A model generated the notes under the pieces. The model saw nothing but the letters and a program-made list of their open reading frames with translations. It had not been told where the DNA came from and did no database searches. The translations under genes were made by a program, and so were the position numbers. Below, one piece after another: positions 26,270-34,111 of a stretch of 64,000 nt of DNA; position 1 is the stretch's first letter; each line of letters begins with the position of its first letter. The DNA is from Flavobacterium flabelliforme (GTDB lineage Bacteria; Bacteroidota; Bacteroidia; Flavobacteriales; Flavobacteriaceae), in the NCBI RefSeq assembly GCF_017948675.1, contig NZ_JAGFBU010000001.1, positions 62,001 through 126,000 on the forward strand, in the 5' to 3' direction.

Positions 26270-27634
26270 ATGAAAAACTCTTTAATTCAAAAATATAATG
26301 TTCCAGGACCTAGATATACTAGTTATCCTACGGTTCCCTATTGGGATGAATCTGATTTTTCGTATGAAATTTGGACTGAAACCTTAAAAAAATCATTTGT
26401 AGAAAGTAACGGTCCAGAAGGAATAAGTCTTTATATTCACTTGCCGTTTTGTGAAAGTTTATGCACTTTTTGTGGATGTAACAAGCGCATCACAAAAAAC
26501 CATAGTGTAGAGAATCCCTATATTGATGCGGTTCTAAAAGAGTGGTCAATCTATTGTAAAATATTAGGAGAAAAACCAACTATCAAGGAAATACATTTAG
26601 GAGGAGGAACACCAACGTTTTTTTCGCCAAAGAATTTAGAAGATTTAATAAACGGAATCTTTACTAGCGCTGTAAAAGCTACTAATTATGAATTTAGTTT
26701 TGAAGGACATCCTAACAATACTTCTCACGAACATCTACAGAAATTGTATGATTTAGGATTTAGAAGAGTTAGTTTTGGCGTACAAGATTATTCTGCTAAA
26801 GTTCAAAAAGCAATACATAGAGAACAACCCTTTCATAATGTGGCAAAAGTTACTTTTTGGGCCAGAGAGATTGGTTATACATCTATCGGTCATGATATTA
26901 TATTTGGTTTACCCTTTCAGGAAATTGAAGATGTAATAGATACTATTGAAAAAACTAAATCATTACAACCCGATCGATTGGCATTTTATAGTTATGCTCA
27001 CGTTCCTTGGATTAAAGGAAATGGTCAACGTGGTTTTAAAGATGAAGACATTCCTAAAGATGATAAAAAAAGAATGCTTTATGAGACTGGTAAAAAATTA
27101 CTCTTTGAAAATGGCTATCATGAAATAGGAATGGATCATTTTGCCTTAGAAACTGATAGTTTACATGACGCTTTTGAAAACGGAAAACTGCACCGCAATT
27201 TCATGGGATATAGCTCTTCTAAAACCCAATTGATGATAGGTTTAGGCGTTTCATCGATTAGTGATAGTTGGTATAGTTTTGCTCAAAATGTAAAAAACTT
27301 AGAAGATTATTATCAAATATTAGAATGGGATAAACTACCGGTTTATCGTGGACATGTTTTAAATAACGAAGATTTAAAAATTAGAAAGCACATTTTAAAT
27401 TTGATGTGTCAATTTGAAACATCATGGGAAAATAAAGAAACTTATTTTGAAGAGATTCCAGAGGTTCTTGTTCAATTAAAGGAAATGGAAAACGACGGAT
27501 TGCTGATTATTAATAAAAACAGCATTCAAGTTACCGATGCTGGTAAACCATATGTTCGTAATATCTGTATGGCATTTGATTTACGTTTGAAAAGAAAAGC
27601 ACCAGAAACACAATTATTCTCTATGACAATCTAA
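26270..27634 (+). CDS. hemN: Oxygen-independent coproporphyrinogen III oxidase (radical SAM)
   Basis: HemN makes protoporphyrinogen IX without oxygen using a [4Fe-4S] cluster and SAM. The 454-residue length matches HemN rather than the shorter HemW. The cluster motif CESLCTFCGCNK (C-x3-C-x2-C-x-C, about residues 62-73) and GPRYTSYPTVPYW at the start are diagnostic, as is the GGGTPTF SAM-binding motif. It faces the cbb3 oxidase operon and supplies heme when oxygen is low. The Fnr-type dyad upstream supports regulation with that operon. Confidence 0.95.
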   Translation: MKNSLIQKYNVPGPRYTSYPTVPYWDESDFSYEIWTETLKKSFVESNGPEGISLYIHLPFCESLCTFCGCNKRITKNHSVENPYIDAVLKEWSIYCKILGEKPTIKEIHLGGGTPTFFSPKNLEDLINGIFTSAVKATNYEFSFEGHPNNTSHEHLQKLYDLGFRRVSFGVQDYSAKVQKAIHREQPFHNVAKVTFWAREIGYTSIGHDIIFGLPFQEIEDVIDTIEKTKSLQPDRLAFYSYAHVPWIKGNGQRGFKDEDIPKDDKKRMLYETGKKLLFENGYHEIGMDHFALETDSLHDAFENGKLHRNFMGYSSSKTQLMIGLGVSSISDSWYSFAQNVKNLEDYYQILEWDKLPVYRGHVLNNEDLKIRKHILNLMCQFETSWENKETYFEEIPEVLVQLKEMENDGLLIINKNSIQVTDAGKPYVRNICMAFDLRLKRKAPETQLFSMTI

Positions 27635-27650
27635 AATTAAAATTAAATAA

Positions 27651-27679
27651 AAAAAATACGCCTTGAGCGTATTTTTTTA
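27651..27679. terminator. Bidirectional terminator between hemN and the cco operon
   Basis: AAAAAATACGC pairs with GCGTATTTTTT around a 5-base loop; the A and T runs serve both convergent transcripts. Confidence 0.88.
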
Positions 27680-27700
27680 TGACATTTAGTAATGCTAAAA

Positions 27701-28402
27701 TTAGTGACAATTAGGATCTCCTTGAACAAATAAGCTCATATTGGAAGGAGAAATATAAGGAATTCCTAAACCCAAACCTCTCAAAATAAACAAACAACCT
27801 ATAATAACAGCTACATAGGGAATTACTTTTTGAATTCTATTACGGATCGGAATGGTTAAAAACGAATTAATATACACTACACTACTCATCATAGGAACGG
27901 TTCCCAAACCGAATAAAATCATATATAAGACTCCCAATCCTTCGCTTTGCATCGCTATTGCTCCAAATAGAGCTACATAGACCATTCCGCAAGGCAAAAA
28001 GCCATTTAATAAACCAATAGTAAACAAAGATTTATAACTCTTATTTTTAAATTGACTTCCTAAAGCAGTTTTAATTTTAGATATCAACTTAAAAACAGGC
28101 TTAGAGAAATTATATTTAGCAAAAATCTTATCAGGAACTAAGACTATTAAAATCATAGCGATGCCTATGAAAATGGATAAATTTTGTTGAATACCTGCTA
28201 AAAAAAAACCTTTTCCAAGAAGTCCAAATATAAAACCAATCGAAGCATAAGCTGTTAACCTGCCTATATGATAAGTAATAATTTGAGTTACTTTTTTAGC
28301 TTGATTATTACGATCTACAGGCAACATCATCGCAATAGGTCCACACATACCAATGCAATGAAAACTACTTATTAAACCGAAGATAAAGGCAGAGTAAAGC
28401 AT
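27701..28402 (-). CDS. SafE/DsbD-like membrane protein of the cbb3 operon
   Basis: The 233-residue protein has about six membrane helices. It carries HCIGMCGP in the first helix and a later NGFLPCGMVY, the cysteine pattern of the DsbD/CcdA-like transmembrane family often annotated as sulfite exporter TauE/SafE. In cbb3 loci this family is linked to copper delivery or redox assembly; that role is inferred from position. The start at 28402 (MLYSAFIFG) fits the family better than the frame start at 28438. It is the last gene of the operon. Confidence 0.85.
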   Translation of the reverse strand: MLYSAFIFGLISSFHCIGMCGPIAMMLPVDRNNQAKKVTQIITYHIGRLTAYASIGFIFGLLGKGFFLAGIQQNLSIFIGIAMILIVLVPDKIFAKYNFSKPVFKLISKIKTALGSQFKNKSYKSLFTIGLLNGFLPCGMVYVALFGAIAMQSEGLGVLYMILFGLGTVPMMSSVVYINSFLTIPIRNRIQKVIPYVAVIIGCLFILRGLGLGIPYISPSNMSLFVQGDPNCH

Positions 28403-28474
28403 TATTGTTAATTCTATTGTTATAAAATTGAAAGCCACAAAGTCAAAAATAAGACTTGGTGGCTTTTAATTTTA

Positions 28475-28927
28475 TTAATTGATATAAATTATTTCTTTAG
28501 ACAAATAGGACTTTCCATCATATTGCCATTCCATATTAATGTCCCATCGACCGCCTGCCAAACTTTTTTTAGGTATGAGCAAAGTAGTAGCATCAGAAAG
28601 AGAAATTGGAATTTCAAAATCTAATTTTTTGTTAGACGGTCTATAAAGGGACACAATTCCTTTTATATTTTTGGGTGTAAATGAACTAGGAAATACGATA
28701 GTAACTCCATCTTCAACTGCAGCAATTACAGGTTTTAAAACTAAATCTTCTGCATTTTGCACTCTTTTCATTTCTGCACCAAAATTAGCATCATGCTTGT
28801 AATACTCTTCTACAACTAAATCATTATCATATTTTGAATCTGATTGTACTTTAAAAACAAAATATAATATGAAGGTTATAAACAAACCAAAAGCAATTAC
28901 GATTGCAGTTCCCCAATTAATTTTCAT
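28475..28927 (-). CDS. ccoH: FixH/CcoH-family oxidase assembly protein
   Basis: The 150-residue protein has one N-terminal membrane helix (about residues 6-26). The FixH periplasmic domain follows, with DLVVEEYYKHDANFG near the membrane and a C-terminal GGRWDINMEWQYDGKSY. FixH/CcoH stabilises the cbb3 oxidase complex during assembly. It lies 35 bases after ccoG on the same strand. Confidence 0.88.
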   Translation of the reverse strand: MKINWGTAIVIAFGLFITFILYFVFKVQSDSKYDNDLVVEEYYKHDANFGAEMKRVQNAEDLVLKPVIAAVEDGVTIVFPSSFTPKNIKGIVSLYRPSNKKLDFEIPISLSDATTLLIPKKSLAGGRWDINMEWQYDGKSYLSKEIIYIN

Positions 28928-28962
28928 GTTATTTTTATTTATAAATTTTACAGTTTTGTAAA

Positions 28963-30381
28963 TTAGTCAAAACTTCTAGGACTTAAAAAGCTTGTGGTAC
29001 TCGTTTCAATTTTTTTACCACCATCATAAACTTCGATCTTTAATTTGGTCTTATCGCTATCCAATAAATTCTTATTTATCTCAATAAACAATGTCCCGCC
29101 ACTCATTCCTTGCTTTGGCACTTGCAAGACTTGTTTACCTACAACATTTAATGTTCCTTTTATACCAACTAATTTAAAATGAACATCATTAAAATTATTA
29201 TTGGTTTTATTTATAATTTTAAACGTATAGATATTACTGATATTTTCTCCTTTATGCTGAAACAATTGTCCTGGCAAACGCAATATTGTAGCCTCGACGT
29301 CCGTACGTAAAAACAAAAGCCCAATTAATATTCCTGTCAAAATAAATAATATCGCTGAATAACCTTTCATTCTAGGAGTAAATTTAAACTTTACGTTTTT
29401 CTCAATTTCTTCCTCAGAGGCGTAACGGATTAATCCTCTCGGCAATCCAATATTATCCATAATGACATCACATTCATCAATACATGCCGTACAATTGACG
29501 CATTCCATTTGCGTTCCGTTGCGGATATCAATACCCGTTGGACAAACATTTACACATTGTTTACAATCAATACAATCTCCTTTTCCTGAAGCTGCTCTGT
29601 CTTCTTGTTTATTGTATTTAGCTCTACCTGCTTCTTTTTCACCACGAACAAAATCGTAAGCAACATTAATCGATTTATCATCTAACAAAACGCCTTGTAA
29701 TCTTCCGTAAGGACAAGCTATAATACATACTTGTTCTCTAAACCAAGCAAAAACGAAATAAAAAATTCCTGTAAAAATCAAAAGCGATATTAATGTACTG
29801 ATGTGATCTTTAGGTCCTTCTTCGATCATCAAAAATAATTTATCACTCCCAATAAGATAAGCAAGAAATACATTAGCAATAAAAAAAGAAATAATTAAAA
29901 ATACAGACCATTTAAGTGCTTTTTTTCTAATTTTCTCTGCATTCCATTCTTGCTTTTCTAAACGGATTTGTGCTCCTCTATCGCCTTCAATCCAGTATTC
30001 AAATCTACGGAAAACCATTTCTAAAAATATAGTCTGCGGACAAATCCATCCACAAAAGATCCTTCCAAAAATAACTGTAAATAGAATTACGAATACAACT
30101 CCTACCAGTAAAAAAAGAACGAAAATATAAAAATCTTGTGGCCAAAATGGAAATCCAAAAATATTGAATCGCCTTTCCAGAATATTAAACATCATGAATT
30201 GGTTGTCATTGATCTTTATAAAAGGACAAACAACAAATATGATCAATAAAAAATAACTGAGCCATTTCCTATAATCATAAAACTTCCCTGAAGGTTTTTT
30301 TGGAAAAATAAATTTTCTATTTCCTTCAGTATCTATTGTACCAATAGTGTCTCTAAAAGCTTCATCTGGTAATTTTGACAT
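28963..30381 (-). CDS. ccoG: Cytochrome c oxidase accessory protein CcoG
   Basis: The 472-residue membrane ferredoxin has about five helices. Two 4Fe-4S motifs are CIDCKQCVNVCP (about 267-278) and CVNCTACIDEC (about 293-303), with the earlier FCGWICPQ and CIIACPYGRLQG motifs. The C-terminal ~120 residues are an Ig-like periplasmic domain. CcoG/RdxA reduces copper during cbb3 maturation. It follows ccoP with a 96-bp gap. Confidence 0.94.
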   Translation of the reverse strand: MSKLPDEAFRDTIGTIDTEGNRKFIFPKKPSGKFYDYRKWLSYFLLIIFVVCPFIKINDNQFMMFNILERRFNIFGFPFWPQDFYIFVLFLLVGVVFVILFTVIFGRIFCGWICPQTIFLEMVFRRFEYWIEGDRGAQIRLEKQEWNAEKIRKKALKWSVFLIISFFIANVFLAYLIGSDKLFLMIEEGPKDHISTLISLLIFTGIFYFVFAWFREQVCIIACPYGRLQGVLLDDKSINVAYDFVRGEKEAGRAKYNKQEDRAASGKGDCIDCKQCVNVCPTGIDIRNGTQMECVNCTACIDECDVIMDNIGLPRGLIRYASEEEIEKNVKFKFTPRMKGYSAILFILTGILIGLLFLRTDVEATILRLPGQLFQHKGENISNIYTFKIINKTNNNFNDVHFKLVGIKGTLNVVGKQVLQVPKQGMSGGTLFIEINKNLLDSDKTKLKIEVYDGGKKIETSTTSFLSPRSFD

Positions 30382-30477
30382 TTTTTTTTATTTAAAACAC
30401 AATTTTAAAATAATTCTTAAAATCCTAAAGCTAAATAAAAACGCGTGTTTTTAATTATTATTTAACTGTAATAAATA

Positions 30478-31344
30478 TTACTCCTCAACCCAAACTTCAC
30501 CTTCTGGAGCTTTGGGATCAGTTGGATTACTTCCTTTTAAAGATATAATATAACTTGCCACTTTTTGCATTTCTTTGGGTTTTAAAGTTCCTTTCCATGC
30601 AATCATTCCTTTACCATCACGACCTCCATTTACTAAGGTGTGGAAAATATTTTTAATACCTCCGCCTAAGATCCATTGATCATCTGTCAAGTTTGGTCCA
30701 ATTTGACCTCCAGCATCTGCTCTGTGACAAGCAGCACAATTAGTAGTAAATATCTCTTTTCCTACTGCTAAATCTGCTGGATCAGTTAATAAAGTAACTG
30801 TTTTTTCGTCCATCATATCCGGTGCAGTTTTCATATACTCAGCCACTTCAATTTTAGCTTGAGCTATTTCTTTCTTAAGTTCCATCTCTTGATCATCAGC
30901 TCCTAATATTTCAAAACGAACCATATAGATCACTCCAAATACAATTGATGCATAGAATAAATAAACCCACCATGATGGTAAATTGTTATCTAGTTCTTTT
31001 ATACCATCATAATCATGCTCTAATAATAACTGGTCTTCACTAACCGTTTCATCAGCACTAACTAATTTTTTATACCATTTTTTTTCTGTTATATTCCAAT
31101 TAGTATTTTGATTTAATTCGGCTTTTTGCTCGTCAGTTAGTAAATGATAGGTGACATTATCTACTGCTCTCATAGTAATTGCAATGGCAACCAAAACAAA
31201 AAGGAACACCAATAAAAATACAGAAACCATTGGGTACTTTATAAAGGCAGGTTTATCTCCTGAGTCAATGAAATACTCCATTGCTCCAAAAGCAGCAAAG
31301 AATATTACAAGAACGCTAACGTATGCTGGAATTAATTTTTTCAT
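30478..31344 (-). CDS. ccoP: cbb3 oxidase subunit III, single-heme form
   Basis: The 288-residue protein has two N-terminal membrane segments (about 8-26 and 31-52) and a third near 125-145. One cytochrome c domain follows, with CAACH near residue 206 and a later methionine in GKGMIAWKG. Proteobacterial CcoP normally carries two CxxCH sites; only one is visible here. It lies 18 bases after ccoQ. Confidence 0.93.
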   Translation of the reverse strand: MKKLIPAYVSVLVIFFAAFGAMEYFIDSGDKPAFIKYPMVSVFLLVFLFVLVAIAITMRAVDNVTYHLLTDEQKAELNQNTNWNITEKKWYKKLVSADETVSEDQLLLEHDYDGIKELDNNLPSWWVYLFYASIVFGVIYMVRFEILGADDQEMELKKEIAQAKIEVAEYMKTAPDMMDEKTVTLLTDPADLAVGKEIFTTNCAACHRADAGGQIGPNLTDDQWILGGGIKNIFHTLVNGGRDGKGMIAWKGTLKPKEMQKVASYIISLKGSNPTDPKAPEGEVWVEE

Positions 31345-31362
31345 TCTCTAAATTTTAAAAAA

Positions 31363-31542
31363 TTATACTATTTTATTGTCATTCAATGGCATCTGACTTA
31401 GCTCATCGATTCTTTCTTTTTTATATGAAAACACCCAAATACCAAGTCCTACAAAAAATAAGAAAAAAATCAATAAGGATAAGATAGGAAATATGGAAAC
31501 TCCATCGATGGTCTCCAAATTATGTTTTACTTGTTCAAACAT
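31363..31542 (-). CDS. ccoQ: cbb3 oxidase small subunit CcoQ
   Basis: This 59-residue gene is short enough to be missed. It starts MFEQVKHNLETIDGVSIFP, has one membrane helix (about residues 17-39) and a basic/acidic tail ending NDNKIV before TAA. Size, single helix and position between ccoNO and ccoP (18-bp gaps on both sides) identify it as CcoQ, which stabilises the oxidase. Sequence similarity alone would be weak. Confidence 0.85.
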   Translation of the reverse strand: MFEQVKHNLETIDGVSIFPILSLLIFFLFFVGLGIWVFSYKKERIDELSQMPLNDNKIV

Positions 31543-31560
31543 GATTAACTAATTTTAGTA

Positions 31561-33738
31561 TTATTTCTTTACTTTAATATCTGTTCCAAGTCTTTGCATA
31601 TAAGCAATCATAGCTACAATTTCTCTTTCGTTCATAGGAACAAATTTTTCTCCTCTAGCTTCTGCTTTTTTCTTACTTTCATCATAACTTTTCACAAAGT
31701 CAGGATCATTTTTTAAACTTTCTTCAATGGCAAGAGCTTGTTTTCTTAAATCATCCAAACCACTCGCTACTTGAGCTTCTGTGTAAGGTACACCAAGGGT
31801 AACCATAGCTTTCATTTTCTTTTGAGTTAATGAAATATCCATTGGTTTGTTGTCAAATAACCATTTGTATCCAGGCATAATTGAACCTGCAGAAATACTT
31901 TGTGGACTCCAGAAGTGGTTAAAATGCCAGTTATCATTGTATTTTCCACCTACTCTTAATAAATCTGGTCCTGTACGTTTTGATCCCCATAAAAATGGAT
32001 GATCGTACACGAACTCTCCTGCTTTTGCTTGGGGTCCATAACGCTCTACTTCACTACGGAAAGGACGAACAGACTGAGAGTGACAACCCACACAACCTTC
32101 ACGAATATACAAATCACGTCCTTCTAATTCTAAAGGAGAGTAAGGTTTTACACTTGTAATTGTAGGAATATTTGATTTTACCATAATGGTTGGAACAATC
32201 TGAATAACACCACCAATCAAAATAGCCACAGTTGCTAAAATTGTCAATTGAATAGGTTTTCTTTCTAACCAAGGGTGAAATTTTTCTCCTTTTACTCTTC
32301 CAGAACTTATTCTAACTAAAGCTGGAGCTTCGGCTAATTCATCTTCAATAGTTGCACCTGCTCTTAATGTTTGAACAATGTTATATACTAAAACAAGCAT
32401 TCCAGTTAAATAAAGACATCCACCAATTGCTCTCATCCAATACATTGGCATGATTTGAGTAACTGTTTCTAAAAAGTTACCATAAGTTAACGTTCCGTCT
32501 GGATTAAACTGTTTCCACATTGAAGCTTGTAAGAAACCAGCAACATACATTGGAATTGTATATAAAATAACACCTAATGTACCAATCCAAAAGTGAAAGT
32601 TAGCTAATTTTAAAGAGTACAAACTGGTTTTTGCCATTCTAGGAACTAACCAATAAATCATACCAAAAGCCATAAATCCGTTCCAAGCTAATGCACCTAC
32701 GTGAACGTGAGCAATAATCCAATCCGTATAGTGAGCAATAGCATTTACGTTTTTAAGAGATAGCATTGGCCCTTCAAAAGTGGCCATACCGTAACCTGTA
32801 ATCGCTACAACGAAGAATTTCAAAACAGGATCTACACGTACTTTATCCCAAACACCTCTTAAAGTCAAAAGCCCGTTTATCATACCACCCCAAGATGGAG
32901 CAAGTAACATTATTGAGAAAGCAACTCCTAAATTCTGAGCCCAGTTAGGTAATGCAGAATATAATAAGTGGTGAGGTCCAGCCCAAATATATATAAAAAT
33001 CAAAGACCAAAAGTGAACGATTGATAATCTATATGAATATACAGGACGATTAGCCGCTTTAGGAACAAAATAATACATTAAACCTAAGAAAGGAGTAGTC
33101 AAGAAAAATGCAACCGCATTATGACCGTACCACCATTGTACTAATGCATCTTGAACTCCTGCGTAAACAGAATAACTTTTGAATGCAGATACTGGTAATT
33201 CTAAATTATTAAAAATATGTAAAACTGCTACAGTAACAAAAGTTGCTAAATAAAACCAAATAGCAACATATAAATGGCGCTCTCTACGTTTTATCATCGT
33301 ACCAATCATATTGATACCCATTACAACCCAAATAAGAGTAATAGCAATATCAATAGGCCACTCTAGCTCAGCATATTCCTTTGACGAACTAAAACCTAAT
33401 GGCAAAGTAATCGCTGCAGCAACAATGATTAGTTGCCAACCCCAAAAGTGAATATTACTCAAGAAATCACTGTACATCCTTGCTTTAAGCAATCGTTGCA
33501 TAGAATAATACATTCCAGCAAAAAAAGCATTTCCTACGAAAGCAAAAATAACAGCATTTGTGTGTAGTGGTCTTAATCGACCGTAACTTAACCATGAAAT
33601 TCCATCGGTCATGTTTGGGAAAAGAAACATAAAGGCCAATGTAAGCCCTACTACCATTCCTACCACACCAAAAGCGATGGTGGCATAAATGAATTTCTTT
33701 ACAATTTTGTTGTCATAATAAAACTGCTGCATTTCCAT
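31561..33738 (-). CDS. ccoNO: Fused cbb3 oxidase subunits I and II (CcoN-CcoO)
   Basis: The 725-residue protein joins the catalytic heme-copper subunit CcoN (about residues 1-480, about 12 helices) to CcoO. CcoN histidine motifs such as HTNAVIFAF, WWYGHNAVAFFL and HVHVGALAW are visible. CcoO has a membrane anchor and one c-type heme site, CVGCH, near residue 547. The oxidase reduces O2 to water with high affinity. The fusion is typical of Bacteroidota; many other phyla have separate genes. The start could be the ATG at 33732 instead. Confidence 0.95.
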   Translation of the reverse strand: MEMQQFYYDNKIVKKFIYATIAFGVVGMVVGLTLAFMFLFPNMTDGISWLSYGRLRPLHTNAVIFAFVGNAFFAGMYYSMQRLLKARMYSDFLSNIHFWGWQLIIVAAAITLPLGFSSSKEYAELEWPIDIAITLIWVVMGINMIGTMIKRRERHLYVAIWFYLATFVTVAVLHIFNNLELPVSAFKSYSVYAGVQDALVQWWYGHNAVAFFLTTPFLGLMYYFVPKAANRPVYSYRLSIVHFWSLIFIYIWAGPHHLLYSALPNWAQNLGVAFSIMLLAPSWGGMINGLLTLRGVWDKVRVDPVLKFFVVAITGYGMATFEGPMLSLKNVNAIAHYTDWIIAHVHVGALAWNGFMAFGMIYWLVPRMAKTSLYSLKLANFHFWIGTLGVILYTIPMYVAGFLQASMWKQFNPDGTLTYGNFLETVTQIMPMYWMRAIGGCLYLTGMLVLVYNIVQTLRAGATIEDELAEAPALVRISSGRVKGEKFHPWLERKPIQLTILATVAILIGGVIQIVPTIMVKSNIPTITSVKPYSPLELEGRDLYIREGCVGCHSQSVRPFRSEVERYGPQAKAGEFVYDHPFLWGSKRTGPDLLRVGGKYNDNWHFNHFWSPQSISAGSIMPGYKWLFDNKPMDISLTQKKMKAMVTLGVPYTEAQVASGLDDLRKQALAIEESLKNDPDFVKSYDESKKKAEARGEKFVPMNEREIVAMIAYMQRLGTDIKVKK

Positions 33739-33791
33739 AAATAAATTTGTTTTTAACTTAATTTAAACATTTTGAAGTCAATACTATAGAT

Positions 33792-33995
33792 TTAGACATC
33801 TAATTTATTTTCTTCTTTTTTTTCAACTTTAATTTCCTTTTTTGTTGGTTTCAATAGCTCATCATCAAAAAGCATCCTGACAGATGGTGTATAATCATCA
33901 TCGTATTGACCTGTTTTCACTGCTGTTATAAAAGCAATAAAAAAACCAATAGCAATTATTATACTGATGGTTATTAATAAATAAATGACACTCAT
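33792..33995 (-). CDS. ccoS: cbb3 oxidase assembly protein CcoS
   Basis: The 67-residue protein has one N-terminal helix (about residues 2-25) followed by GQYDDDYTPSVRMLFDDE, the CcoS hallmark, and a lysine-rich tail. CcoS is needed for cofactor insertion into the cbb3 oxidase. It is the first gene of the operon, with the dyad-bearing promoter 17-60 bases upstream. Confidence 0.92.
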   Translation of the reverse strand: MSVIYLLITISIIIAIGFFIAFITAVKTGQYDDDYTPSVRMLFDDELLKPTKKEIKVEKKEENKLDV

Positions 33996-34011
33996 ACCTA
34001 AGTTTATGTTA

Positions 34012-34074
34012 CAAAATTACTGTGATTATTTAGAGCAAAATATGACAAATGTCATACATCTTAACAAATGTTAA
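34012..34074 (-). promoter_or_regulatory. cco operon promoter with two tandem dyads
   Basis: On the minus strand the -7 element TAATTTTG occupies 34019-34012. The perfect dyad ATGACA-AA-TGTCAT (34042-34055) is centred 36.5 bases from its last G, the same distance as at hemN. A second dyad, TTAACA-AA-TGTTAA (34061-34074), is centred 19 bases further upstream, near -60. The layout suggests activation of ccoS-ccoNO-ccoQ-ccoP-ccoG-ccoH-safE by the nearby Crp/Fnr regulator. Confidence 0.65.
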
Positions 34075-34111
34075 ATAAATGTGAAGATAAACAAATATTT
34101 TAAATTTACAC

